Notes: generated by a model from the sequence alone, not told the origin. DNA of 64,000 nt from Rosellinia necatrix (GCA_021209875.1 JAGYVD010000001.1:2170001-2234000), one strand, 5' to 3'. Shown: positions 20,819-33,349, counted from the first letter of the stretch. Numbers and translations: made by a program.

Positions 20819-22412
20819 TTATTGTCCCGTAGTTGCTGGTGATTGCTTCGCTATGAAAGTTTCGCCAGGGCCCTGAACTATTCTTGTGAGAGTCTTCCTA
20901 TACCGCGACTTATCCCAGCTAGGTATTCCATCATCATCGAAGTTTGCCCATTGGAAGAAAGAGCAGTTCTCCTTGCCTGGCACATTACCACGATGGCACA
21001 CTACCACAATACGATTTCAGTTTTAGATTTTGAGGAAATCCGTTTCAAGGGTCCTCTGTAGTAACAGAGACGGAGGCAAAAAGGGAGCGAACAAATAAGG
21101 ATGGAATACCAAGAGATAGTCAAGACTTACTCCAGAAGTATTTCCCCCAGTTGTCTTTCTTCCGCTGCACTGTCCTGAGGATAGCCGGAAGATTGCACCT
21201 GCATCTCGGCGTAAAATTGGGGTGAAAATTCGGCTTGTAATCTCGATAAGTGACGTTGATCCTTCGACTCCCAGCCACGGGGTGAGGATCAATGGCCTGC
21301 GCCGGAGCAATGCAATGCTTCCACTCCTCCTGCATCTCAGCATGCATGACGAGTAACGAGTTGTGTGGTAGATGAATAGATATTTGTCCTTGCGCATCTG
21401 AATCGTCTGTCAGGTTGTTGTCAATATCTCTCGGTACTACACGACGGACACGGAACTCTCGTGCCACCCCCAGAGAGAGCGAGCCAATGACTGCCCGGGG
21501 TCCGAGGTATGTGAGATGGTCACTGTGGTACCCAACGGATTCCTGTGGTCCATTATAGCAGTTGACGAAAGCTGCATTTGGTGTCCATTCATCGGGGCAC
21601 TGGTACCTCAGCTTTCTGCTCTCAGGGTAGTGCGTGTTGATGCGGGCTTGTATCTCCTGGTTGACAGCTTCCTGTACCCTGGGCCTCACCCGCAGAAGCT
21701 GGGGTGTGATTCGTCGAACATCCTGTGAAACGTCAGTAGCTTTCCCAGGGAATTCACTAATGTAATGCAGCTATCTCTGGCCTAATTTCGATTGGTTCTA
21801 CAAAGTGACACTCACTGCCAAGCGTCCTCCATAATAGTAGTATTCATGTTTCTGTGTGCTCACCTCGGCATCGGTGGCTACGTAGAAACTAGACGTATGT
21901 GGGCTCTGGACCACATTATCGAAGAGCTTGAAGGTGACCTTCTCAAAAGTTTTTGATTCTTCTAGCATTTCTCGAAGCAAATCATTGGCCTCGTCTGGTG
22001 GGAGAAAGTTGTGGATAATGCTACATGGTGTGTGCTCCTCGATGTCCTTGGGGTCGTATAAATAGAGTGTAGCGCCTTTCTTAGACAGTAACTTTGCCTT
22101 TTTGGCCGCTCCAGTTCCTTCGGTTACGAGTGATTTGGATGCAAATGACCTCAGTGACGTCTGAGAACCCACTGTGGCAGCAGGGCGAGGCTTCTTTGGT
22201 TTCGGTTGACCATCGAGGAGTGACGAAGCAGCTTGGTCAACGGATCCGTCATTAGCTAGTAGGGCTTCGAGAAGAGCTTCTTGGGATATATTCGGGAATA
22301 AGGATGCCAGCATTGCCAGCTTCACTTCGGTCGAGTCGTCATCTCCATCCCGAGAGGATTCTTGAGTATGCGAGGACGACTTGCGTTTTGCACCTCTTAA
22401 AAAAGCATCCAT
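20819..22412 (-). CDS. CUE - AlkB-like dioxygenase - GRF zinc finger protein (456 aa)
   Basis: Exons 22412-21816, 21722-21131 and 21000-20819 sum to 457 codons. This is a 2-oxoglutarate/Fe(II) dioxygenase of the AlkB family, probably nuclear and acting on alkylated nucleic acid. Domains in order: a CUE-type ubiquitin-binding helix bundle at about 29-66 (MLASLFPNISQEALLEALL); the dioxygenase core with the Fe ligands HSD (H265, D267) and distal H335 in EEWKHCIAP; the 2OG-binding SRRINVTYR; then a GRF-type zinc finger starting CRCNLPAILRTV and completed in the last exon (FWMCHRGNVPGKENCSFFQW). The GRF finger spans an intron, so it is lost if the third exon is missed. The CUE and GRF parts suggest recruitment to ubiquitinated or single-stranded nucleic-acid substrates, which is inference. 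The start MDAFLRGAKRK is conserved-looking and basic. Confidence 0.9.
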
Positions 22413-23151
22413 TATATGGGCCGACTGAAGGTGAAATTGCATTCATCATGTGTTCAGCTTTCCCTAGCAGATGGGGGTACGAATGAACTAATAACTACAG
22501 ATTTCGATGTTAGTCATAGTCATACCATCCATCATCTTGGATTTGCGACCAATAGACGAGAGGAGGGTCAATGTCCGCGTCGAACGCCATTTTGTATTGT
22601 CCCGATAATGCAAAACAACTAGTAGTGTATTAGCATAGGCGGTAGATTCCGGGGTTCTATAAAGGTAGGTACCTATTACCCTACCTTAGGTACCTGTGTC
22701 AGCCACCTAGATTAGACGTTAATACTAGGTACTACTACCTACTACCTTAGGTACCTAGGTAGGTGGGCAGGGTGCCTTCAGTACCTAATTATCAGGTACC
22801 TCGAGTACCTACCTAGTAGTAGATAGTACCTTGGCTTATCTGATATTATCACCCCGCGACCTTGTACCATTTACAGTACCTACTTACATACCTACTGTCA
22901 GGTAGGTAAGTACCTAAGGCAGTAGCAGTGAGGACCCCAGGCACCTGAATGCGCGGAGCCGAGGCCCCACGTTCGTGTAGACTCGGCTACCACCAATTTG
23001 TAGCAACATTTCGAGTCCGGTTGTCCACCTACCCAGACAGGTTACCAATGTTGGTCTTCGCTGCACTCCAACTCCCTGAATGCGAGGACTGTCATCGACA
23101 TCCGTTATGGTCTAGCGGGCCCTCCATTGTTCCACAGAACAAGCATTGATC
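22413..23151. repeat. Divergent promoter region packed with CTAGGTA/GGTACCTA repeats
   Basis: Between the AlkB-type gene and pex7, positions about 22655-22915 are almost entirely built from overlapping short palindromic motifs such as TACCTAGGTA and GTAGGTACCTAC. They are neither a clean tandem array nor a transposon. The same motif family recurs in other intergenic regions of the window but not in its exons. Confidence 0.7.
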
Positions 23152-24342
23152 ATGGCGTCCATGCTAGAATTTCGCACGACCGGCTTCAACCCATACGCCG
23201 TGAAATACTCGCCCTACTTCGACTCGCGCATCGCCGTCGCATCCGCCGCCAACTACGGCATCGTTGGAAATGGCCGCCTTTTTTGCTTGGCCTTGGGCGC
23301 CCAGGGCATCCAGGTGGAGAAGACGTACGCGACATATCCCCATGAATATCGCCGCACATGGCGTCGTGGTGCCTGCTGACCCTGCCCTGAAGCTTTGATA
23401 CCAACGATGCCCAGTATGACCTCGCATGGTCCGAGATAAACGAGAACCAGCTTCTCGCCGCCTGTGGCGATGGCTCGATCAAGTTGTACGACGTGGGTGT
23501 CAACGAGTTCCCTGTTATGAATTTCCACGAACACAAGCGCGAAGCGTATTCCGTTGCGTGGAGTCCCGTCACCAAGGATACGTTTGCTTCAAGTTCGTGG
23601 GATGGAACCATAAAGATTGTAAGGTCATCTTTCGTATGCTCGTTCTGCTAATTCTAGTCTGGGGCTAACATGCGTCGGCTCGAAGTGGTCCCCGGCTCGG
23701 AGAGAGTCCCTCAGGACGCTTCCGGTGGGCAATTGCACTTACAGCACATCCTATTGTCCTTCCAATCCACATATAGTATCGGCCGTATCGACCGATTCAC
23801 ACCTCCGCATATTCGACCTTCGGACACCGGTCAACGCCCAATACCACCTCACCAATAAGATACCGGTCCACCAGCCCCCATCGGCCCCGATGCCCCCGGG
23901 TGTTGCGCCTCCCTTCATGCCAGCCGAAATATTAACCCACGACTGGAACAAGTATAGGGACACTGTCATAGCCACCGCGGGTGTGGACCGGGTAATAAGG
24001 ACCTTCGATATCAGAAACCCCACAGCAGGGCCAGCGTCTATAATGATGGGGCATGATTATGCCGTGAGAAGGCTTGCTTGGAGCCCTCATGCTGCTGACA
24101 TTTTACTTAGCGCTAGTTATGACATGACAGTCAGGCTATGGACGGATGGATCTACCATGGGCGCCGACCAAAGCTCCTTAGTAAAACCGGGGCTACAGTT
24201 GGGTATAATGAATAGGCACACAGAGTTCGTTACCGGTGTTGACTGGTGTTTATTTGGCGTTGGTGGCTGGGTTGCAACGGCTGGATGGGACGAGAGAGTC
24301 CTTTTATGGGATGCTAATATGATGCTCCAGGGAAGGAGCTGA
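23152..24342 (+). CDS. pex7: Peroxisomal targeting signal 2 receptor PEX7
   Basis: Three exons, 23152-23324, 23393-23618 and 23686-24342, give 352 codons (351 aa), normal for Pex7. It is a WD40 beta-propeller that binds PTS2 signals in the cytosol and delivers cargo to the peroxisomal import machinery with its co-receptor. The N-terminus MLEFRTTGFNPYAVKYSPYF followed by RIAVASAANYGIVGNGRL is the Pex7 signature. Later blades show YDLAWSEINENQLLAACGDG, AYSVAWSPV, SSWDGTIKI, FDIRNPTAGPAS and LLSASYDMTVRLW. The start at 23152 (MASMLEF) is the only ATG that keeps the N-terminal blade. It is divergent from the AlkB-type gene across the repeat-rich spacer. No defects. Confidence 0.95.
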
Positions 24343-25579
24343 TATGGATGAGGCTCGCTTGATACTGTCAGCCTGTGGTATGCATTAGAGGGCGTTACGG
24401 GGCCAAGCTGGGATCTGTTTCATTGATACCATCAAGGAAAATTTGGGGAGGATGCGAATGCCGTGGCCTGTTCATAGCCAATGCAGAGGTGTTCAATCGG
24501 ATCTCATTGCGGTCAAGCCGCAGAAACAAATGCTAGCAGAGCTAGAACATGTCATCGTGAATCCACCACTCGGCTATGCATAACAGCCTTCGGCCCTGTG
24601 TCCCCTCCCTGTTCATCCTCTCTGTGTTGGCATGATGAATCTCAACTAGCAGACGTCCTCTAAGTATCAAGCTGTATCAAATGATGAAGTAAAGCCTGAC
24701 CTACATTGACACTAGCGAGTATGTATAACAAGTGCGACGCCTTACTTATGTAGATGTCGACTATTTTGATATACCCCTAAGAATTCCCCTGGATGGTATT
24801 TATTAGAATACACGTTTTTGATAGGAAGTCAAGCACTAGGTACTTAGTTGATATGCCAATTGACTACATAGGTAGTGGGCTGACATCCATGTTTGTTTGT
24901 GCCTTCCACTAATCCAAATCATGAGATCTTCTGCAACCTCATCTTGAGATGTAGAAACAGGGCAACAACATATTGAATAAGCACTGGTTTTAGCAACCCG
25001 GGCAGTCCATAAACACGAATGGCACCTTCCCCATGTTTCAAGTACCTATCAAGAGGTAGCACGAAGATGAATCTTGGTGGTAGTTTAGAGATACGCGTCT
25101 AAACAGCGCGCAGCATGCCCCTTGCTAGGTAAGTAGGGTAAATGGGGCCCAGTGGACAAGACTATGAGTCTAAACAGCGTGCAGAACGAGGGCTTTAGGC
25201 ACAAACACCATGAACGAATCATCAGGATGAGTCACACGGCATTTAAAGGGAACACGCAACAAATGAAGTTGAGAGGGGTATACAGACATCCCAGACTTAC
25301 CAACCTACCTACCTACCTTCTTCCTCTTCCCCTCACACTTCACATCCTCTACATCCCGCTCACTCCTCCCGACTCCATCCCAACCAAGGGATACAAAGTA
25401 AGCCATCACCACCATCTCTTGGTACTGAGTTAAGTAACTCTGAGAAAGATAGCTAATATAAGTGGCGTTAACCCAGCAGCCTCGAGTATCCTAGATACTC
25501 AACTCCACCAATCACAGAGACACGACAACAACAAAGAACAGTGACAACAAGTACGTTTCCTTGTTTCCTAGAGCCTAAC
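24343..25579. other. Intergenic, no gene seen
   Basis: This is the 3' flank of pex7 and the upstream region of the C2H2 gene. A pyrimidine-rich CCTACC/CTTCCTC stretch lies at 25300-25400. No conserved ORF is found on either strand. Confidence 0.35.
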
Positions 25580-26430
25580 ATGGGGATGACTAACTCCCGC
25601 AACAGAGGAAACAATATGCCCAACGTTTCTTCGAACCCCGACAGAGCCCCTCTGGCCTTACACCCCTACCTAGCGAGACAGAAGAAAGATTGTTCCTGGC
25701 CTCACTACGACTTCAACAAGGTAAGTTCAGCTCCTCCCTTTCTCAGTCTCCCATTGCAACCACGGCATGTCCCCTCATACCGGCCGCTCGTCACTACCAT
25801 TCCCCCCTTCCCTCCCTTTCTCCTCCCCGCTCGATTTCGCCCCTCCCCTCCCCTCCCCACCCCCTTCGATCAGCCGACTAAGGAAGCGTGAACATAGGAC
25901 GGCGAGGCCCAAGTGATGCCGTGGGAGCTTTTCTGCCGCCACGAAGACTGCCAGTGCCAAAAACCATTCCGCCGTTACTCCCGGCTCCGCCGGCACCTGA
26001 TGCACAAGCACGGACTAGAGGTCTCCGGCAAGTCGACTTTCCACTAGAAGCAGGAAGTCACTAAGACGGATGTTATTGGTGAGTTCGCCTTCATCATAAT
26101 CATGAAGAAAAAAAAACGCCCCCAATCGAGCTTCTTTTTCTTCGAGTTCCGGAGTTCGGTGTAGCATCGATTCTTTTTTTTTTTTTTTTTTTAAACGCGA
26201 GATCGTTGGTTGACTAACGGGTATGTCTTCACACCTCTCTAGAATGGATGGTCCGCGTCTTCGTCGACGGCGAGCGAGGTATCCCCTTCCCCGACGCCCG
26301 CCCGGGCGTCCCACGGGTCGCCGCCAAGGCCGCTTCAGCCTCTTCCGTTCAGTCTACCTTACGTATCTATCGATATCCCTTCTCTTATATCTGCGTGACG
26401 GAAATTCCCTCTCTGCATCAGTCTGCCTAG
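25580..26430 (+). CDS. Small C2H2 zinc-finger protein with an in-frame UAG
   Basis: Exons 25580-25720, 25898-26078 and 26243-26430 join in one frame (170 codons) with standard introns (GTAAGT...CATAG; GTGAGT...CTCTAG). The protein starts MGMTNSRNRGNN. A single C2H2-like finger lies around residues 60-85 (FCRHEDCQCQKPFRRY then RLRRHLMHKHG), with C60/C65 and H80/H85 as the likely ligands. A TAG at 26045-26047 then falls in frame, after STFH. Beyond it the frame continues KQEVTKTDVI, across a well-formed intron, into EWMVRVFVDGERG. As written the product is 96 aa; read through, about 169. The finger suggests nucleic-acid binding; the family is not recognised. Upstream non-ATG codons extend the frame but lack support. 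Confidence 0.55.
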
Positions 26431-27759
26431 TTCACCTCTTGATCTCTGTTGTCCTGCTTATGCGGTACTGAAACTCTGCGTGTGGGTATGCTGGCCTCGG
26501 GGATGATGACATCGGAGTGTCTGACGCCGCTCTTCTACTGTTCTTCAACGCATGCTTTTACTAGACAGTTTTTTTGTTTTTTTTAAACAAAAAAAAAAAA
26601 AAGGCTCTCCCCCACCCGAAAGTGCCTCGACTCATGCAAGGGGTAGTTCTGTACACATTCTCGATGTGGATAACTAGTTTCAGAGTAGTGAGAAGCTGGA
26701 GGAAACAAATAAACATTCGAACAAGGAGAACTACATGGCGACGCTACGTAACCTGTACACCTAGGTAGTTACCAGGACTCAATTCGAAGCAATATTACAA
26801 ACTGTTGCACTACTGGTGTTCCAAATGGAACGGAATGAGAGGTCTTTAGAACCGTTCTGTTTAAATTTCGCTAGTGCAGGAAGTACATTGATGTATGGTA
26901 GAAGGGGTTTCGAAGATGACCGCTTGTTGCTACCATCTAGATGATTTCGACGCCGACTGTGTGTATAGTTACTCAGACCGTCTGTGAGGAGTTGGACAAA
27001 TATAAGAGAAGCGTGCCTAGCAAGTTAGTGGCGCTTGCGTTCTTCGTCGATCCAAGGCTCGAAAGCCGAAACTGTAGGGAACTACCTAGGTATTGTCATA
27101 GTATCGTTGTGCCTAGTTGACCGCCCGTATGACCCATCAGATCACCATGACTTCAATAATAAGCTTCTGAAAATAACACGTGATCCGGCCTCATCAAATT
27201 TCCGCCCAAACCGCCCAAAATTGAAGTCAGTAATGGTGTTGTGGTTATGTGCAGAAGACCTAGGGATCGGTTCGTGGTTGGAAACATAACGAGGTATTAA
27301 TCACAGAATTCTATACCATGCATGTACAGGATGGAAGTGATTGTTAATCGTATCGAATTAGTATCGTAAGTTTCATCGACTTCTCTTGGAATTAACGCGT
27401 TGGTGTTATTGGTGGTCGCCTTTTATGTGCAGACACAACCCCCTCCTCCTTATAATACAGACAATGAAGTAGAGATTTCGGCAACGAACTACTCGGAGTT
27501 TGCTTTTGCGATGGCCGAATCATGGCCCAAGCCGTGATCGCCCCGCTCTTGTCCACTTCAAGGACGACAAAACCTCAACTCCGGCGACGCCTCTAGATGG
27601 ATGATTGCTATCCGCATCCCCGATGTTTTACATGATCCTAAAACCTCATAATTCTACACTGTGTGAAGATAAACCTATCTGGGGAACGGGCCGAGTGATG
27701 TCGTGATAGGGGAATAAGTGCTTCGTAACAATTGCGACTAGAGCAGCTTGCGCTCAGCT
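26431..27759. other. Intergenic, no gene seen
   Basis: It holds an inverted T8/A13 run at 26579-26602 and otherwise unremarkable sequence. It lies between the 3' ends of the C2H2 gene and the convergent helicase gene. Confidence 0.35.
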
Positions 27760-29929
27760 TTAGAAGCTAGACCGGCGACTAAAATCGGAACCCCCGTCGC
27801 GGTTGGAGCGGCCACGGTCTCCACCAAAGCCGTTATTGCGGTTGAACCCAGAGCGGCCACCAAATCCAGAACGATCAGAACGATCACCGAACCCAGAGCG
27901 GCCACCGAATCCAGAACGATCAGAACGATCACCGAACCCAGAGCGGCCAGCGGAACCATTTCGGTCACCGTATCCAGAGCGGCCAGCGAAACCATTGCGA
28001 TCACCAGATCCACGGCGATCGCCGAATCCGCGACCGCCATCGTACCCACGACGGTCACCGAATCCTTCATTAAGGAGAGGTCGTCCTATGTCGTCATTGT
28101 GGCCGACCCGGATCCCAGGGATATGGCTCAACGCACGGTTCTGAACAACCTTGGGGGGTATGGCAGGGGGCTGCTCCCAGCCCATATAGGTGCACCATTG
28201 ATTTAACGAATTGACCAGGTCTTCACATTGGTAGCGCCTGCCAAACTTCTGACCTAGACTTCCGAGATACATCTCGACGAAGTTCCATTTATGCACCAAG
28301 GGGTACGCCGCGTCAATATCGCGGAAAAGATTGGCTACAGCCTCAGGTGGTGGCGACTGTCCCGCGACGTGCTTTGCAGATTCGATTGTGTGGTTGGGCG
28401 TAATTGGCAAACCCGGAAGACGGCTACGTGCTTCTGCCATCTCTGGTTCTGTCAGGATCAACCAGCCCTTCCCAGCGTTTCCAGCACGACCTGTACGGCC
28501 CACTCGATGAATGTACTGATCCCGGTCGGGTGGCAAACCAATCTGAACCACATCTGTCACATTGGGGAAATCCATTCCTCGTGCCGTAACATCGGATGAG
28601 AAGAGAATAGCTGATTTTGATCTGCGGAATTGTTCAGCGCTCCTCGTGCGCATTGCTTGCGTCAGTTTCGAATGGATCTCGAAGAGATCCACCCCAGATC
28701 CATATGCGAAGGAAGTTGACTTCTTAAATACTCGATAGGCAAATTGAACAGCGGCAGTGCTTGAGAAGAAGAGAATGGCCTTGAAAGGGAGGCCAGATTC
28801 CTTCTCCATGGCTTGTCCTTTCTGCGCGATCTCTAAGATTGCTGGATATATGTTCTCCATGCCTGCGACGGTGACAAGATGCTGGGGAACACGTTCGTGT
28901 GTCGGTATATCATCTGCTTTGATGGTTTGGACGAACTTGAAATTATCGGGGCGGACCATGCTCTTGGCTAGGTGAACCACATCCCGGGGGATGGTAGCAG
29001 AGAAAAGTAGGGTTTGTCGCGCTACAGCTCTTGGAGAGGGTAGGTAGTCCTGGATCGAACGGATTTCGTCGGCAAACCCAACATCAAGCATTCGATCGGC
29101 CTCGTCAAGTACAAAGGCCTGTAGATTGGGCGCGGCAACCCTGGCCGACTCGTCCGAAAGCAGATCGTTTAACCTTCCGGGTGTGGCGACAAGGATGTCA
29201 CAGCCCTCTCGCCACATTTTTGCGAGGGCTTCCCGCTTCCTGGTACCGCCTACGGCGGTTTGGACAACGATGTTGGTGCCCATGGCGAGTTTTCGAGCTT
29301 CAACGCCGATTTGCTCGGCAAGTTCACGAGTGGGCGATAGGATGATAGCACGAATATCTGTGGACGAGGGCCTACGTCTCTCCCGTCGATCAGCGAGTAG
29401 GGGCTGATCCATCAAGACACGCTGGAACAGAGGGACCAGGAAAGCCAGAGTCTTTCCCGTACCGGTTTTGGCTTGAGCAACCCTGGAAGGAACACGATTA
29501 GCTACGACGTAGCAAGCAGCGGATACTAGAAATTGGGGCTATTCACATGTCTGTCCCCTCCAGTGCGGCATTGATGGACATGGTCTGCACCTCGGTCATA
29601 GAGTCGTAGCCCATGCCCCTCGTTAGAGCGTCGATGAGTGCGTTGTTGACACCGAGCCGGCTGAGCTCGCTGAACCGGGTGATGGGGCCTGATGAATGCT
29701 GGGCGGAGTCGTCTTCCCCATTGGCCTGGGCGGCGGCCGACTCTGTCGAGTAGAGGCGGGAAAGAGCCTGTTGGGGAATTAGATGCCGCAAAGCAGGCTG
29801 TGATGAGACCGGGGCCTGGTGGAGGACGGCGAGGTGCTCCGTCCGGATGTTTCGCCTTGAGGAAAGGGTACACAATTGGCGGGCAACATAGCCCAGGCGG
29901 ACTTGCCGCTGTAGGGAAGCCTTGAACAT
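27760..29929 (-). CDS. mss116: Mitochondrial DEAD-box RNA helicase, MSS116/CYT-19 type (701 aa)
   Basis: Two exons, 29929-29547 and 29482-27760, total 702 codons. It is an ATP-dependent RNA chaperone; the Mss116/CYT-19 proteins remodel group I and II introns in mitochondria. The N-terminus (MFKASLQRQVRLGYVARQLC) is basic and amphipathic, as for a mitochondrial presequence. Helicase motifs in order: AKTGTGKT (motif I, about 132-139, formed across the intron), PTRELAEQ, TPGR, DEAD (VLDEADRMLD), SAT, ARGMDFPNV and HRVGRTGR. A family-typical extension follows the core, and the tail is Arg/Gly-rich with repeated FGDRSDRSGFGG-like units that bind RNA non-specifically. The start is the first ATG in frame; the codon before it is GTG. 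The tail repeats are nearly identical at DNA level (27880-27960) and could vary in copy number. Confidence 0.93.
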
Positions 29930-32022
29930 CACGGATGAATATGTCGGAGCCGGCTGTATCTGCGTGTATTAGCCGCCGAAGAGGAGTGTAGAGAGCACAA
30001 TGGGGATTAGGGAAAAATGAAGTTGCATACTCTGGCAGCACACGCGATAAGTCTTGGGATGGGAGAGGAGCAGCCCGATAACGAAGTTTCGAACTTTTTT
30101 CTTATCAGAACGGGCATCCATTAATCGTTGTCGTAATTATGGGCCCACTTGATCTAAGTTATCTAGATGTGGGGGCCAGGCTAACAAGCTCTCGACAAGT
30201 GTCTACCATCAGTCATGGCATCGTGGCACCTGGCACTGTCAACAGTGGTGACTACACTACGTGCTTGTAATATGCATAACTACCTACCTACCTACCTAAG
30301 GTAGGTAGGTAGGTATTTAACTATCACGTGTAGGTAGCTAGGTAGGTAGGTACTTAGGACTTACTAGGTACCTACCTGGTATGTCCTTAGGAATCTAGAC
30401 ACGCCCACCTACCGACCTAATGTATTTATTTACCTTTTACCTCTTCCTACCCCTAGGTACCTACCTAGTAGATAGGTTAGCTAGGTGCTTATTATTGGTT
30501 TTCATCCAAGCAAAACAGCAGTGGATTTTATCTACTTAATACGTAGGTAGTATCAGTTCTGGCTGGTTGCTGTAAGTACATGTTCACGTAGAGAAGCTGT
30601 TATAAGATTAATCTAAGCTGGGTGAGTCGGGTCGGGTTGCTTACTTGTGCACTACCTAGTTCTATATGACTAGGGTAGGTAGGTATTCAGGCATGTATAG
30701 CCAAGTCTTCCTGTTGCCCCAGAATGTCTGTCCTGGCATCGGACAATTCGGCCCCGCTAATTTCGTGCTAGTGCGGCTCATACCCCGATTTTCAGCCGCC
30801 ATGATAAGCACGCCCCAAATCCACTGGTACGTATTGAACCATACCGCACAGGCTCGTTGTGGCATAGGGAAATCAAAGGTTATGGGAACTCTTGCATCTG
30901 AGTTTGACGTGGATGCCTTTTGGCTTCCGCCCCTATCTTGGTACCAGTCGGCGCTTGAACCGTACAAAGTTAATGCATCTCTATCCCTATCGCCCTACTT
31001 ATCCTTACCTATCCCTACCTATCCTTACCTAGATACCTCTGCCCCTCCATTCCTTCTCCTCCTTCTCCTCCCCCACTACCCTTCCTCTTTGCCTTTTTCA
31101 TGGGAGGCGATAAGTGGGAGGAGAATGCGACGGCTATAGTTATCTGGAAGACTGGGAAAAGTGCACCGTCTGTTTCTGTCTCTCTTCCTATGCCGGACCA
31201 CGTCTGGTCTGGGCCGTCATCATCATCATCCTCGTCATCATCACCATCACCTTATCTTGCATGTGACTGACGCATCAACCCACCACCTACCCACTCTTGA
31301 CCGAGCAGGTAGCATCTGAAGGACATGTGGAGAGCCCAGAACCTTGATCCCGACCCGGGCCCAGGGTATGGTGAAAGCAGATATGTACATAAATAGATAG
31401 GTGCCCCCCCACGTTCGCTCCATCATTTTGAAATCAACCCGGATCCCCTTTTGGTTGATTTATTTGCGAACACCTTGCCCATAGGCTGTGGGCCGTTGTG
31501 TTTTTCTCGATATACCCGTCTCGAAGTGGTAGCTACCTGTACGGACAACTATCGATCGCTGTCTTAACTGGTCGGCAAAGCTTGGTTGCCGAGTCAGCCC
31601 CTTGTCGCTTCGCAGTAGTGTTGCTATATTCTACAACATATCGATTTTCCATATCACCCACGCATATCCTCGATGTAAGAAATCAAGGGCATAACAAAGA
31701 CACCACCTCGGACGCATTCCAACAAAACAAGAAAAGAAAAAAAAAAAACCCTAACAGTACTACCTTTCATCTCATGTACTCCGTCACCTAGCGATTTTTT
31801 TCAGCCCGGTGTGTGAAACCGCTTGGCCCAGACAGGGCGCTTCTGTCTCCGGTTCAGATATAATCCACTATCAGAAACAATTGCCTGTCCGACCTTTGGG
31901 GGTTTGCTACGTGACCTGGGATAGGTGGGTTTCTCCGCTGACGCCGACGACCATTCTCGCCGAAGCGCGCACGCGCTCTATCCAGCCCCCTCGCGCCTTA
32001 GTCGGAAGCCTTGGTCACGAGA
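29930..32022. repeat. Gene-free region with dense CTACCTA/GGTAGGTA repeats
   Basis: Positions about 30278-30480 are dense in CTACCTA, GGTAGGTA and TAGGTACCTA motifs, 350-550 bases upstream of the helicase start. The rest (to 32022) has pyrimidine runs near 31020-31090 and ATC trinucleotides near 31215-31245. A 157-codon ORF at 30666 shows no motif. Confidence 0.5.
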
Positions 32023-32974
32023 ATGGACCAGGGGGACGTTCTAGACATACTCCCCACCTCAGTCCGATCCCGGATGTGGGCCTTCAGGTTCCTGCGTTTC
32101 GATCGTTCATCTACCAGCTCCTCCTCGCGACACCACTCGGCCGGGAAGGGGTGCAGCGAGGAGCTGGTGGTGACGAGCCGTCAGGAGAACGAGGTCGTCC
32201 AGGTGGCGGCGAGCACCATCGCCGAGGCTGAGACCAGGGCCAAGGCCGCCTCGCGGCGCAAGGCGCAGGGGGCGGCCGCGTCGGGCATCCACTGGAGGTA
32301 TGCTGAACAAGGTATGTCATCTCCCTGCGCCTACGGCGGCGACTTGCCTCGCCGTCGGAAGGGATGGGCATCAGACGGGTTTCTAACACGCCTTCCCAGG
32401 CACAAGCATACAGCGCACCGCGTACCGAGAGAGAGAGGACCCGGATTTCTGTCGGAAGGCCTACGTCGACGGCGCGACGTACATGCTGATGGCGCTCCCG
32501 GATGACCTCAGCGACCAGGAGCTTGCCAGGATTCGGGAGGCTCTCCCGCGGGGCGTCGCGGATACGAGCCTCGACGGCGGCGGGGATACCAGAGTGGTTG
32601 GCTGGCGGCCTCCCTCCGAGAGCCGTACGATCCTGCAGCGATGTGTCGCAAGCTTCGTGGCGATCTCCGTGGTGCTAGTGCATATAGCGCTGTCGTACGC
32701 AGCAGTTGCAGCTCGCGTGGCGGCTTACTATGAGCGCAAGCATAGCATTTCACAACAGCTTGTGGACACGGGGTTTGTCATCGCCGCGGCCGTCGGGCGG
32801 CATGGCGTCGTGCTCAGTGCTAAGATCTACGCCATGAAGAAAGGGCGCGTCGGAAAGGCCATGAGCTCTATCGCGAGCTGGACTGTCGAGGGCGTCACAT
32901 ACGGCATCCAGGAAGGCATCGGGCAGGGAATGATCATGGCTAATATAATGCCAGTACCAATCAAACAGGTATAG
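32023..32974 (+). CDS. Uncharacterised membrane protein (287 aa)
   Basis: Two exons, 32023-32311 and 32400-32974, total 288 codons; the intron is 88 nt (GTATGT...TTCCCAG). The start MDQGDVLDILPTS is the first ATG in frame. The N-terminal half is rich in Ser and Ala/Arg/Glu, with an Ala-rich helical stretch (AASTIAEAETRAKAASRRKA). The second exon begins TSIQRTAYRERE and has one strong hydrophobic helix at about residues 205-230 (VAISVVLVHIALSYAAVAAR), followed by alternating hydrophobic and basic helices (GFVIAAAVGRHGVVLSAKIY). It ends ...VPIKQV at TAG. No signal peptide, no family recognised. It is convergent with cue1. Confidence 0.6.
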
Positions 32975-33349
32975 AATTTGGGTCTTCTATATTAGAACGT
33001 GTAGATTATGGGATTTCAGGTACCTATAGACAATCTGAATAGATACAGCACATTAGAACAAGCCTCAAAAGGTATCTCTCGAACTTGTGGAAGCCAGCAT
33101 CCGGAACCGGAGATCGTCACTAATAGAGTGATTTGGGATCTGTCTTCTTAATTAACACTATAAAGCGACGGACGATGTCATATAACCCATCGGCACGACA
33201 CGCCACAACAATTTTATGTAAACCAGGTGGCTCAACTATGTATTCCCCCGTGGCTGAAACGGATACCCAGACATGTCCTTTTCCCAGTTGAGAATTCTGA
33301 GTTCTATAAGGATCCGTTGTAACGTAGGTACTAACTACACAAAAAAGGT
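32975..33349. other. Convergent 3' spacer
   Basis: Short spacer between two converging genes; no features apart from probable 3' UTRs. Confidence 0.4.

Noticed and set aside
30666..31139. 157-codon plus-strand ORF
   Set aside because: No motif, no introns, overlaps an equally open minus-strand frame, and the C-terminus is pyrimidine-run translation.
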